DNA of 39,042 nt from Oscillospiraceae bacterium (GCA_017559185.1 JAFYSU010000038.1:1-39042), one strand, 5' to 3'. Numbered from the stretch's first letter, positions 8,789 through 16,726 are shown. Notes: generated by a model not told the origin, from the letters alone. Translations and numbers: made by a program.

Positions 8789-9056
8789 TTGAAACATTGG
8801 AGTATGATGAAAGTTTTTAATGGCTAAACGCATAGAGATTCCATCGTCAATCACATCATGTGAATTTTATAAAAAGGGTCATACGCACAAAAATAGTATT
8901 AATGTTGTTGATAACGAGCAATTGTTTTGTTTAGAGAAATACAGACAAATTCCAATTTATCGAGCGACTGTCGTCCGTGAATACACCTCCTTCCGTCATT
9001 TTGACGGTGGGAGGTTCTTTATATCACAAATCAATCCAAACGGTAAAAGGGAGCTG
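8789..9056. other. Islet remainder without a convincing gene
   Basis: An open frame from 8820 runs into the repeated thrS tail but has no good ribosome site and no recognisable domain. The segment ends in an imperfect palindrome at 8985-9015. It looks like the non-coding part of the islet. Confidence 0.5.
8985..9015. repeat. Imperfect 31-base palindrome
   Basis: ACCTCC (8985-8990) and CCGTCA (8993-8998) pair with TGACGG (9002-9007) and GGAGGT (9010-9015) around a 3-base loop and a small internal mismatch. It may be part of a dispersed intergenic repeat; only one copy is in this window. Confidence 0.55.
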
Positions 9057-9184
9057 TTCTTGTTTACATTATATTCAAACAACAAGCAAAACCCCTCGTA
9101 CGAGGGGTTTTAAAGTTTTTAAATTATTTTGCTTTTGTGCGGTCTTCTTCCAGTGCAAGAGCCAAAAATTCGTCAACAGGCATC
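9057..9184 (-). repeat. thrS 3'-end repeat, copy joined to intact thrS
   Basis: The intact thrS C-terminal codons, stop and terminator, repeated at 8123-8249 in the same orientation. The two copies start about 934 bases apart and bracket the lipoprotein islet. Confidence 0.85.
9088..9111 (-). terminator. Intrinsic terminator of thrS
   Basis: A perfect 24-base palindrome with arms AAAACCCCTCGT, ending in TTTT on the minus strand, 12 bases after the thrS stop. The counterpart in the displaced copy has lost pairing. Confidence 0.8.
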
Positions 9185-11058
9185 GAACCTTTGTCGCCGT
9201 CACGACGGGAACGAACTGCAACAGCGTTAGCTTCAAGTTCTTTTTCACCAATAACAAGCATATATGGAACTTTTTCCAGCTGTGCTTCACGGATTTTGTA
9301 TCCGATTTTTTCGCGGCGTTCGTCAATAGTAGCACGAATACCGGCAGCTTTAAGCTTTTTAAGAACACCATTTGCGTATTCGCTCTGGTTATCACCGATA
9401 GGCAGTACTCGAACCTGCTCAGGGGACAGCCACATTGGCAGTGCACCTGCATATTTTTCAAGCAAGAGCGCCATTGTTCTTTCGTAGCAGCCAAGCGCTG
9501 TTCTGTGGATGATGTAAGGATGCTGTTTTGTGCCATCAGCTTCAATATAGGTCATGCCGTACTGCTGTGCAAGCATACAGTCAATCTGAATGGTAACGAG
9601 TGTATCCTCCTTACCGTGAACATTCTTAATCTGAACATCCAGCTTTGGACCGTAGAATGCAGCTTCGCCAACTGCTTCAACATAGTCAACACCAAGGTGG
9701 TCAAGAATGTCGCGCATCATACCTTCGGATTTTTCCCACATCTCAGGAGTACCGATGTATTTTTCACGGTTGTTAGGGTCCCACTTGGACAAACGGTAGC
9801 TGAGGTCTTCAATAAGGCCAAGGTCGGTCATTGTGCGCTGCATAAGCTCGAAGCACAGACGGAATTCTTCCTCCAGCTGGTCAGGACGAAGAATGATGTG
9901 ACCTTCGGAGATGGTGAACTGACGCACACGAATAAGACCATGCATTTCACCGGAGGCTTCGTTGCGGAACAATGTGGAGGTTTCACCGTAACGAATTGGC
10001 AAATCACGGTAGGAGTGCATATCGTTAAGGTAAACATTGTACTGGAATGGGCATGTCATTGGACGCAGTGCAAATACCTCTTTGTCTTTTTCAGGGTCAC
10101 CCAAAACAAACATGCCGTCACGGTAGTGGTCCCAGTGACCGGAAAGCTTGTACAGGTCGGATTTTGCCATAAGAGGTGTACGGGTCATAACATAGCCGTA
10201 TTCGTTTTCTTCCAAATCCTGAACATAACGGTTAAGCAGCTGGAACAGTTTAGCACCTTTAGGCATGAGCAAAGGCAAGCCCTGACCAATCATTTCAGCT
10301 GTACAGAAATATTTCAGCTCACGACCAATTTTGTTGTGGTCGCGCTTTTTAGCTTCTTCAATTCTTGTAAGGTGCTCTTCCAACTGGCTTGCTTTTGGAT
10401 AAGCCACACCATAAACACGGCACATGGAAGCTTTTTCAGCGTCGCCTCTCCAGTATGCACCTGTACACTGTGTAAGTTTAACTGCTTTAACTTTTGCAGT
10501 ATCCATAAGATGAGGCCCTGCACAAAGGTCAGTAAATTCACCCTGACGGTAGAAGCTTATAGCTTCGCCCTTGCCTGCATGCTCATCAATGAGTTCCTGT
10601 TTGAAAGGCTCGTCAGCCATAAGTTTTTTAGCTTCATCGGCAGGAAGCTCAAAGCGTTCCAGCTTAATGCTTTCTTTGGCAATTTTCTGCATTTCTTTTT
10701 CGATTTTTACAAGGTCTTCACTTGTAAAAGGTTTTTCTACATGGAAATCGTAGAAAAATCCGCTGTCGGTAGCAGGACCAACACCCAGTTTAGCATTTGG
10801 ATACAAACGCTTAACAGCCTGTGCAAGCACATGGCTTGCTGTGTGCCACAGTGTTTTAATGCCTTCGGCATCATCACTTGTGATTATTTCAAGCTTGCAG
10901 TCTTCGGTTACAGGTGTACGAAGGTCAACAAGCTCACCGTTAATTTTACCGCAGCAAGCAGCTTTTGCAAGACCTGCACCAAGTGAAGCCGCAATATCGT
11001 ATACGGACATTCCCGCTTCAAATTCTTTAACAACATCGCCTTTAAGTGTTACTTTCAT
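9124..11058 (-). CDS. thrS: Threonyl-tRNA synthetase
   Basis: A 644-residue class II aminoacyl-tRNA synthetase that charges tRNA-Thr in the cytoplasm. It shows the normal order: TGS domain (1-60), the SAD editing domain with its metal-binding HxxxH-type segment (HTASHVLAQAVK) and the later CAGPH, a class II catalytic core with MTCPFQYNVY, the motif 2 loop around LFRNEASGEMHGLIRVRQFT and motif 3 TALGCYERTMALLLE, then the anticodon-binding domain. ATG at 11058 (MKVTLKGD) is chosen because AAAGGAAG precedes it; the frame is open further upstream but lacks support there. Expression should be controlled by the T-box in its leader. The C-terminal 19 codons are duplicated beyond the terminator. Confidence 0.97.
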   Translation of the reverse strand: MKVTLKGDVVKEFEAGMSVYDIAASLGAGLAKAACCGKINGELVDLRTPVTEDCKLEIITSDDAEGIKTLWHTASHVLAQAVKRLYPNAKLGVGPATDSGFFYDFHVEKPFTSEDLVKIEKEMQKIAKESIKLERFELPADEAKKLMADEPFKQELIDEHAGKGEAISFYRQGEFTDLCAGPHLMDTAKVKAVKLTQCTGAYWRGDAEKASMCRVYGVAYPKASQLEEHLTRIEEAKKRDHNKIGRELKYFCTAEMIGQGLPLLMPKGAKLFQLLNRYVQDLEENEYGYVMTRTPLMAKSDLYKLSGHWDHYRDGMFVLGDPEKDKEVFALRPMTCPFQYNVYLNDMHSYRDLPIRYGETSTLFRNEASGEMHGLIRVRQFTISEGHIILRPDQLEEEFRLCFELMQRTMTDLGLIEDLSYRLSKWDPNNREKYIGTPEMWEKSEGMMRDILDHLGVDYVEAVGEAAFYGPKLDVQIKNVHGKEDTLVTIQIDCMLAQQYGMTYIEADGTKQHPYIIHRTALGCYERTMALLLEKYAGALPMWLSPEQVRVLPIGDNQSEYANGVLKKLKAAGIRATIDERREKIGYKIREAQLEKVPYMLVIGEKELEANAVAVRSRRDGDKGSMPVDEFLALALEEDRTKAK

Positions 11059-11143
11059 TTTAAGTTTTCTTCCTTTCTTTAAAACTCCGAATATCGGCTT
11101 TACGGGGTATGCCATATTCCCGAAATCACAGTTTCGGGCAAAC

Positions 11144-11440
11144 AAAAAAGCTCCACCCCAAATAAATGGGATGAAGCATTACTTACTCCACGGTTCCACC
11201 CAAATTGAACTGCCCTTTTGCAGTCCCACTCAAGAGCGGCTTTAACGCAGCCATACGTTGTGTTTAAATCGCACACGGCTCCAAGGTCGGTACCCATGTG
11301 CAACCATGCCAAAACGCTCACAGCCTGTTCGAAAGTCTGCCGTAGGTGCAAATTTTCGACTCCGTCGTTTTTTCTCTGCGGACACTTTTAACACAAGGAT
11401 TTCCTTATCAATGCCTTTAAAAATCATATTCGATTTTGTA
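11144..11440 (-). promoter_or_regulatory. T-box riboswitch controlling thrS
   Basis: The leader carries the T-box signature TGGAACCGTGG (plus 11188-11198) that pairs with the uncharged tRNA acceptor end, and a competing terminator hairpin (plus 11150-11177, GCTTCATCCC with GGGGTGGAGC) followed by six T. In the stem I 3' side, an ACC triplet (plus 11289-11291) is followed by a purine and then ACCTTGGAGC, as expected for a specifier, and ACC is a Thr codon. When tRNA-Thr is uncharged the antiterminator forms and thrS is read. The 5' limit is set from the promoter and is approximate. Confidence 0.88.
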
Positions 11441-11446
11441 TTAGTT

Positions 11447-11475
11447 ATGTTAGCACCACACAATTCAAATGTCAA
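11447..11475 (-). promoter_or_regulatory. SigA-type promoter for the thrS leader
   Basis: On the minus strand a perfect TTGACA (plus 11470-11475), 17 bases, then TAACAT (plus 11447-11452). It would start the T-box RNA near 11440. Confidence 0.65.
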
Positions 11476-11485
11476 TACAAAATTC

Positions 11486-11514
11486 TTGACATTCCCATGT
11501 GTAACCTTTAAAAT
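11486..11514 (+). promoter_or_regulatory. Strong rightward promoter divergent from thrS
   Basis: A perfect TTGACA (11486-11491), 17-base spacer and TAAAAT (11509-11514). Its -35 is only ten bases from the -35 of the thrS promoter. It could drive rny with a leader of over 400 nt, or a short RNA. Confidence 0.55.
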
Positions 11515-11931
11515 AAATAAGGTGTATATTTTTATGTGCACTTATTTGGTTTTTTAGCCGGCAAGGCTGCAAAAATTACCCTTATTCGTGGTTTTTCCAC
11601 TTTTTTATTATAATAGAAGCCTGTCTGACAGGTGTTTTACAATTAAAATACTTTAAAATCACTGTTATCTCTGATTTTTTTATTAAGACATCCGCTTCAT
11701 TTTATTATAACATCTTGTGCTTTTTTACCGCATTGTATGTATTTTACTGTAATGATTTAAATTGAGAACTCGCGGCTGGTGCCGTTTTTCAAAAAATAAT
11801 TTTACAAAAATAAATACTGTTTGCTGTTATTAGCCGTCCTTTTAAGGGAGTTTTTGCGGGCATTGTTGGTGCGAATATCAATTAACACCTAAATTTGCTT
11901 TAAAAAATTACAAAAAAGGAGGTTTTAGCTC
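11515..11931. other. Long rny leader or intergenic region
   Basis: No coding frame is convincing here. I see a short hairpin followed by T residues (11589-11606, GTGG/CCAC), a small palindrome (CCTGTCTGACAGG, 11620-11632), and a second candidate promoter for rny at 11683-11711 (TTAAGA, 17 bases, TATAAC). The region is AT-rich and ends in the rny ribosome site at 11915-11922. Confidence 0.5.
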
Positions 11932-13497
11932 TTGCCAGGTATATCCATTGCATTAGGCTATACTATTTGTGCCTTGATAGCACTCGCACTCGGCGCTGCA
12001 GTTTCCTTTCCACTCGGTATAAACTACCGCAAGAAAGTTGCCGAAGCTGAGCTCGGTTCTGCCGAAGAGGAAGCAAAGCGTATTTTGAGTGACGCTATTA
12101 AAAATGCCGAAAGCAAAAAGAAAGAAGCTTTGGTTGAGGCAAAAGACGAAATTTACAAATCTCGTCAGGACATGGAAAAGGAAATCAAATCCCGCCGCAC
12201 AGAAGTGCAGCGACTTGAAAGAAGAGTTCAGCAGAAGGAAGAGTCCATAGACCGCAAGCTGGACAACCTTGAAAAGAAAGAAGCGGCTTACCAGAAAAAA
12301 CTCGAGGAAGCCGAAGAAACCCTTAAAGAAGCAGAAACCATTAAAAAACGCCAGTTTGATATGCTGGAAAAAATCTCCGGTTACACAATCGAACAGGCAA
12401 AAGAATACCTGCTTAACAACCTTGATGACGAGCTTGTTCACGAAAAAGCGCTTAAAATCAACCAGTTTGAACAGCGTTATAAAGACGAAGCCGAAGTTAA
12501 GGCTCAAAACATTATTGCTCAAGCAGTTCAGCGCTGTGCAGCTGACTATGTTGCCGAAATTACCGTTTCGGTAGTTCCACTGCCTAACGATGAAATGAAA
12601 GGCCGTATCATCGGTCGTGAAGGCCGCAACATCCGCACCCTTGAAACACTCACCGGTGTTGACCTTATCATTGACGATACTCCTGAAGCAATTACACTTT
12701 CCTGCCACGATTCGGTTAAGCGTGAAATTGCACGAGTGGCTTTGGAACGCCTTATTCAAGACGGCCGTATCCACCCTGCAAGAATTGAAGAAACCGTTGA
12801 AAAAGCCCGCAGAGAGATTGAACAGAAAATTAAACAGGACGGTGAACGCGCTGTTCTTGACAGTGGTGTTCATGGTCTTCATCCTGAAATCGTTAAACTG
12901 TTGGGTCGTATGCGTTATCGTTCCAGCTTTGGTCAGAATGTTCTGCAGCACTCCATCGAAGTTGCACAGCTTGCAGGCATCATGGCTGCGGAGGTTGGCG
13001 TTGATGTAAATCAGGCTCGCCGCGCAGGTCTTATCCACGATATTGGTAAGGCTCTTACACATGAAATTGAAGGTTCTCATGTTCAAATCGGTGTTGACAT
13101 CGCTAAGAAATATAAAGAAAACCCTGCAATCATTCATGCTATTGAAGCTCACCACGGCGATGTAGAACCCCAGACAGTTGTGGCTTGTCTTGTTCAGGCT
13201 GCCGATGCTATTTCGGCTGCTCGTCCGGGTGCAAGACGCGAACATCTGGAAAACTACATCAAGCGTCTTGAAAAGCTTGAAGAAATTGCAAACTCCTTTG
13301 AAGGTGTTGAAAAATGCTTCGCTATTCAGGCAGGACGCGAAATCCGTGTTCTTGTTTCCCCAGATAAAATTTCCGATGACGGCATGGTTATTGTTGCTCG
13401 TGATATTGCAAAGAAAATCGAAGCCGAACTGGATTATCCGGGTCAAATCAAAGTCAATGTTGTGCGTGAAAACCGCGCTATTGACTACGCAAAATAA
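11932..13497 (+). CDS. rny: Ribonuclease Y
   Basis: A 521-residue membrane-anchored endoribonuclease that starts bulk mRNA decay and processes riboswitch RNAs in Firmicutes. One N-terminal membrane segment (about 7-28) is followed by a long charged coiled coil (about 35-200), a KH RNA-binding domain with the GxxG motif in [10 protein letters not shown] (224-233), and an HD catalytic domain with His340 and His369-Asp370. Length matches the family closely. It starts with TTG at 11932; AAAGGAGG lies nine bases upstream and no better start exists. It stands alone, ending at a terminator at 13504. The region before it may carry more than one promoter. Confidence 0.96.
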   Translation: MPGISIALGYTICALIALALGAAVSFPLGINYRKKVAEAELGSAEEEAKRILSDAIKNAESKKKEALVEAKDEIYKSRQDMEKEIKSRRTEVQRLERRVQQKEESIDRKLDNLEKKEAAYQKKLEEAEETLKEAETIKKRQFDMLEKISGYTIEQAKEYLLNNLDDELVHEKALKINQFEQRYKDEAEVKAQNIIAQAVQRCAADYVAEITVSVVPLPNDEMKGRIIGREGRNIRTLETLTGVDLIIDDTPEAITLSCHDSVKREIARVALERLIQDGRIHPARIEETVEKARREIEQKIKQDGERAVLDSGVHGLHPEIVKLLGRMRYRSSFGQNVLQHSIEVAQLAGIMAAEVGVDVNQARRAGLIHDIGKALTHEIEGSHVQIGVDIAKKYKENPAIIHAIEAHHGDVEPQTVVACLVQAADAISAARPGARREHLENYIKRLEKLEEIANSFEGVEKCFAIQAGREIRVLVSPDKISDDGMVIVARDIAKKIEAELDYPGQIKVNVVRENRAIDYAK

Positions 13498-13503
13498 AAA
13501 TTT

Positions 13504-13537
13504 ATCCTCCTGCTTTTTAAGCGGGAGGATTTTTTTG
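13504..13537 (+). terminator. Intrinsic terminator after rny
   Basis: Stem ATCCTCCTGCTT (13504-13515) pairs with 13519-13530 with one G-T pair, followed by seven T. Confidence 0.85.
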
Positions 13538-13621
13538 TATTATTGTTTTTACGCACGGTATGTGGTAAAATTTATCAAATCGCACACTTTATTTAACTAA
13601 AATTGTTGGAAGGTGTATTTT

Positions 13622-14329
13622 TTGAACGCAAATCATTCATTTATAAAAGGTCTTCGTGACGGCATCCCAATAGGGTTGGGATACTTTTCGGTTTCCATTA
13701 CATTTGGAATGATGGCTGCATCGTTTGGTATACCCACATGGGCAGCTGTACTTATATCTTTTACAAACCTTACCTCCGCAGGGCAATTTGCCGGTATATC
13801 CTTAATGGCATCCTGCGCACCATTTATTGAAATAGCACTTACCCAGCTTGTAATAAACATTCGCTATGCTTTGATGTCGTTGTCGCTGTCGCAAAAAGCA
13901 GACAGCACTTTTACCCTACCGCACAGACTTTTGGCATCACATTTTATTACCGATGAAATATTTGCGGTAGCAGCAGGACAAAACAGCAGCATTAACCCGT
14001 TTTACATTTATGGCCTGGCAGTCATTCCTGTTTTGGGATGGACAAGCGGAACCTTTGTAGGTGCTGCCGCAAGTGCATTTCTTCCTGAAATCATACAGCG
14101 TTCACTTGGAATTGTTATTTACGGAATGTTTATTGCAGTTATAATTCCTCCCGCAAAGAAAAACCACAGCATTTGGCTTGTTCTTTCTGCCGCTGTTCTT
14201 TTAAGCTGTGCATTTAAATGGCTTCCCTTATTTGCTTTTATATCCGAAGGGTTTTCCATTATGATATGCTCCATAGCAGCTGCTGCACTTGGCGCTGCCC
14301 TGTTCCCCGTAAAGGAAGCCGAACAATAA
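13622..14329 (+). CDS. azlC: AzlC family branched-chain amino acid exporter, large subunit
   Basis: A 235-residue inner-membrane protein of the AzlC family, which with the small AzlD partner exports branched-chain amino acids and their analogues such as azaleucine. The N-terminal GLRDGIPIGLGYFSVSITFGMMA and the following SAGQFAG, INIRYALMS and HFITDEIFA segments are typical. It shows several membrane segments and the expected length. I choose TTG at 13622 because GGAAGG (13608-13613) is eight bases upstream; an in-frame GTG at 13613 overlaps that site. A weak promoter candidate (TTGTTT, 17 bases, TAAAAT) lies at 13543-13571. azlD follows after 29 bases. Confidence 0.88.
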   Translation: MNANHSFIKGLRDGIPIGLGYFSVSITFGMMAASFGIPTWAAVLISFTNLTSAGQFAGISLMASCAPFIEIALTQLVINIRYALMSLSLSQKADSTFTLPHRLLASHFITDEIFAVAAGQNSSINPFYIYGLAVIPVLGWTSGTFVGAAASAFLPEIIQRSLGIVIYGMFIAVIIPPAKKNHSIWLVLSAAVLLSCAFKWLPLFAFISEGFSIMICSIAAAALGAALFPVKEAEQ

Positions 14330-14358
14330 CTTAATCATTATAAGGAGCAGTTTTTATT

Positions 14359-14670
14359 ATGACTCTTCAAACCACATTACTATATATATTCACTATGGCA
14401 GGTGTTACCTACCTTATACGAATGCTTCCCATAACACTTTGCAAACAAAAGCTGACTAACACCTTTGTTCGCTCATTTTTATACTACATACCATATACTG
14501 TACTTGGTGCAATGACCTTTCCCGCAATTTTATATTCAACCGGAAGCATCTATTCCGCTGCTGCAGGATTGGCTGCTGCCATTGTGCTTGCAATGCGCGA
14601 AAAGGGGCTTTTAACAGTTGCATTATCGTCGTATGCTGCTGCATTTATTACAGATATTTTAATCCGTTGA
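14359..14670 (+). CDS. azlD: AzlD family branched-chain amino acid exporter, small subunit
   Basis: A 103-residue hydrophobic protein with four predicted membrane segments, matching AzlD by size, by the TYLIRMLPI motif near residues 17-25, and by its place directly after azlC. It should form the two-part exporter with AzlC. AAGGAG at 14341-14346 precedes the ATG. The pair ends at a shared bidirectional terminator against hemW. No azlB-type regulator is adjacent. Confidence 0.88.
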   Translation: MTLQTTLLYIFTMAGVTYLIRMLPITLCKQKLTNTFVRSFLYYIPYTVLGAMTFPAILYSTGSIYSAAAGLAAAIVLAMREKGLLTVALSSYAAAFITDILIR

Positions 14671-14702
14671 AAAAGAGTTCCCAAGCTTGGGAACTCTTTT
14701 TT
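14671..14702. terminator. Bidirectional terminator between azlD and hemW
   Basis: A perfect 30-base palindrome with arms AAAAGAGTTCCCAAG, having A and T runs on both sides, so it serves both convergent genes. Confidence 0.85.
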
Positions 14703-15813
14703 ATAACAGCAGCGATGCCAAAATATCGTTTGAAACCAAAAAGCCGTTTGGTGTAAACGAAAGCCTGTTGTCCTGCATTTGCATATACCCGTTTTTTATG
14801 TATATGCCTGTTTTATTTATAAATCTTTGCCACTCGGCTTCGGGGTATTTTTGCTTGGCTTCGCAAAGGTCTATACCTTCGGTAAGGCGCAGCGCAAGCA
14901 TACAGTATTCCTCCCAGTCGCCTCCTGTGCCATCGGAACAAATAACATTCCAAACATCTTCAGCAGACATAAACGCTGCATTGTCCGCAGGAAAGTAAAA
15001 ACGCTCACCCTTAACAAAAGAATGTGCCGAAGGCCCTATCCCAAGGTAATCCATGCATTTCCAGTAACGGGTATTGTGTCTGCTTATGTTGCCGTTTTTT
15101 GCAAAGTTGGATATTTCATATTGTTTAAAACCGTATTTTTCAAGCAGCTCCACCGTTTCAAGATATATGTCCGCACACTCGTCCTCGTCGGGACATTGCT
15201 GTGCTATATTCATTCTTTCAAACGGAGTACCTTCCTCGATTTTTAAGATGTATGACGAAATATGATCTACCCCCAAATCCGCCAGCACCTCGGCAAAGCG
15301 TTTTATGTGCTCTTTGGTTTGTCCGGGAAGACCCAACATAAGGTCTGCCGAAATGTTATTAAACCCTGCCTGTTTTGCCTGTATTATCGCTTCACATGCC
15401 TGAGCGGCATTATGGCGTCGTCCCAATATTTTAAGCTGTGCATCATCCAGCGACTGAATACCTATGGACAACCTGTTAACTCCTCCGTTGCGTAATACAT
15501 CAAGCTTTTCGGCTGTTATTGAAGCCGGATTTGCTTCCATTGTGACCTCGCAGTCATTGGTAAGCGGATACCTTTGTTTTACCGCTTCAAGACATTTTAT
15601 TATTTGCTGCGGAGCAAGCAGCGAAGGTGTTCCTCCCCCAAAATAAACTGTATCCGCACCACTGTATTCGTAAGGTGACACTGCTATTGCCTGCTGTATT
15701 TTTTCGGTGTACTGCTGCATTTCGGCTTTTCCGGCAGGTGCTGAATGGAAACTGCAATAACCGCATTTTGACGCACAAAAAGGCACATGAATGTATACTC
15801 CCAGTGTATTCAT
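14701..15813 (-). CDS. hemW: Radical SAM heme chaperone HemW
   Basis: A 370-residue radical SAM protein. The cluster motif is CASKCGYC: Cys13, Cys17 and Cys20 would hold the 4Fe-4S cluster, and the YFGGGTPSLL and MEANPASI segments are family hallmarks. HemW proteins were long annotated as oxygen-independent coproporphyrinogen oxidases; characterised members bind heme and deliver it to apoproteins. The C-terminal HemN-type domain (about 280-370) is present. AGGAGG with a well-spaced ATG supports the start. The promoter carries a striking 10-bp inverted repeat, which may be an operator. Distinguishing HemW from true HemN rests on size and the Cys pattern, so I favour HemW. Confidence 0.88.
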   Translation of the reverse strand: MNTLGVYIHVPFCASKCGYCSFHSAPAGKAEMQQYTEKIQQAIAVSPYEYSGADTVYFGGGTPSLLAPQQIIKCLEAVKQRYPLTNDCEVTMEANPASITAEKLDVLRNGGVNRLSIGIQSLDDAQLKILGRRHNAAQACEAIIQAKQAGFNNISADLMLGLPGQTKEHIKRFAEVLADLGVDHISSYILKIEEGTPFERMNIAQQCPDEDECADIYLETVELLEKYGFKQYEISNFAKNGNISRHNTRYWKCMDYLGIGPSAHSFVKGERFYFPADNAAFMSAEDVWNVICSDGTGGDWEEYCMLALRLTEGIDLCEAKQKYPEAEWQRFINKTGIYIKNGYMQMQDNRLSFTPNGFLVSNDILASLLL

Positions 15814-15854
15814 TCCGTTTTATACCTCCTGTAAATCCATGCCTTTATTTTTAC

Positions 15855-15886
15855 AATATCGACATGATTTTTATTCTGTCGATATT
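15855..15886. repeat. 10-bp inverted repeat at the hemW promoter
   Basis: AATATCGACA (15855-15864) and its exact complement TGTCGATATT (15877-15886) are 12 bases apart. The right arm overlaps the -10 of the hemW promoter and the left arm lies in the early leader. It may be a repressor site or an RNA hairpin. Confidence 0.7.
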
Positions 15887-15913
15887 ATACATCATTACAC
15901 ATCTGTAGGGCAA
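15884..15913 (-). promoter_or_regulatory. Promoter for hemW
   Basis: On the minus strand, TTGCCC (plus 15908-15913), 18 bases and a perfect TATAAT (plus 15884-15889). Confidence 0.55.
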
Positions 15914-15916
15914 ACA

Positions 15917-15950
15917 AAATGCCCCGTACTTTTTTGTACGGGGCATTTTT
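15917..15950 (-). terminator. Terminator after the DUF378 gene
   Basis: A 13-bp stem (AAATGCCCCGTAC at 15917-15929 with 15936-15948) begins directly after the DUF378 stop; T residues follow on both strands. Confidence 0.75.
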
Positions 15951-16162
15951 CATCTGGAATTGTGGCTTTTTTCAGGGTCTTCCCTAAACAACAGGGAAAT
16001 TGCCCATATTCCGGCTATTGCTACCACAGTATAGATAATACGGCTTATAAGCATTCCCTGCCCGCCGAATATCCATGAAATAACATCAAACTGGAAAAGA
16101 CCTATGCTCCCCCAATTTAATGCACCAACTATTATCAGTATTAATGCAAGCCTGTCAAACAT
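15950..16162 (-). CDS. DUF378 family membrane protein
   Basis: A 70-residue protein with two hydrophobic segments (about 5-24 and 38-60). The pattern LALILIIVGALNWGSIGLF matches the DUF378 (YuzA-like) family, small membrane proteins of unknown function found widely in Firmicutes. AAAGGAAG lies before the ATG at a good distance. It has its own terminator and lies between abrB and hemW, all leftward; the abrB terminator at 16235 separates it from abrB. I cannot see a clear promoter for it. The family match is good; the role is unknown. Confidence 0.82.
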   Translation of the reverse strand: MFDRLALILIIVGALNWGSIGLFQFDVISWIFGGQGMLISRIIYTVVAIAGIWAISLLFREDPEKSHNSR

Positions 16163-16234
16163 TTTTTCACTTCCTTTATTTCAGGATTGGAATATTCATA
16201 TTTATTATTGCTGCGGAATAAATCTTTTATACAC

Positions 16235-16267
16235 AAAAAAATATCCCGCATACGCAGGATATTTTTT
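16235..16267 (-). terminator. Intrinsic terminator after abrB
   Basis: AAAAAATATCC and GGATATTTTTT arms enclose a short GC core (16235-16267) with one mismatch; T run on the minus strand, 11 bases after the abrB stop. Confidence 0.75.
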
Positions 16268-16277
16268 ATGTAAATAT

Positions 16278-16526
16278 TTATTTTTCCGATTTCATTTCAG
16301 CAATGCATTTTTTGCATACATTGTTGTTTTTAAATGTCACAATGTTGTCCGAACTTCCGCAGAATATGCATGCCGGAGCGTATTTTTTCAGGATTATTTG
16401 ATTTCCGTCAACAAAAATTTCAAGTGCATCCTGTTTTTCAACTATATTTAAAGTTCTTCTTAATTCGATTGGCAATACTATTCTTCCAAGTTCATCCACT
16501 TTTCTTACTATTCCTGTAGATTTCAA
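16278..16526 (-). CDS. abrB: AbrB/SpoVT family transition-state regulator
   Basis: An 82-residue DNA-binding protein. Residues 1-45 (MKSTGIVRKVDELGRIVLPIELRR) are the swapped-hairpin AbrB fold that binds DNA as a dimer or tetramer and, in Bacillus, represses post-exponential genes. The C-terminal part has two Cys-x2-Cys pairs (CIFC and CKKC), suggesting a small zinc-binding knuckle, a form I recall from clostridial AbrB proteins. I choose TTG at 16524-16526 since it gives the usual MKSTG start and lies eight bases after GGGGAG; an in-frame GTG at 16535 overlaps that site. The promoter upstream is a perfect consensus, so basal expression should be high unless autorepressed. Confidence 0.9.
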   Translation of the reverse strand: MKSTGIVRKVDELGRIVLPIELRRTLNIVEKQDALEIFVDGNQIILKKYAPACIFCGSSDNIVTFKNNNVCKKCIAEMKSEK

Positions 16527-16567
16527 TACTGTCACTCCCCTTTATTTTTGCTTTAGTATCATAGAGC

Positions 16568-16596
16568 ATTATAGTATTTAGACAAAAAAATGTCAA
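16568..16596 (-). promoter_or_regulatory. Consensus SigA promoter for abrB
   Basis: On the minus strand TTGACA (plus 16591-16596), exactly 17 bases, TATAAT (plus 16568-16573): a perfect match to the vegetative consensus. Confidence 0.85.
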
Positions 16597-16726
16597 TTGT
16601 TACACCAATTTTTGCATATTTTTTGTCGAAATGCTAGTTTTGTATTTACATTTATTGTTTAAATTCACCATACGAAACTTGTGAAATTGTGTGAAACTGT
16701 AAAAAACTGTAATGGAGCTGATAAAT

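Noticed and set aside
8820..9113. A 97-residue open frame in the islet
   Set aside because: No good ribosome site, no recognisable domain, and its end is simply the reverse reading of the duplicated thrS terminator region.
8977..10986. A 669-residue rightward frame antisense to thrS
   Set aside because: thrS on the other strand is unmistakable; the antisense protein has the composition of a shadow frame.
11953..13446. A long open frame antisense to rny
   Set aside because: It shadows a clear RNase Y gene; composition is Phe/Cys/Asn-rich and it has no ribosome site.
16640..16711. A sporulation sigma (sigma-E-like) promoter before spmA, with CATACGAA near 16669
   Set aside because: The -10-like element is only a partial match and no suitable -35 is at the right distance.
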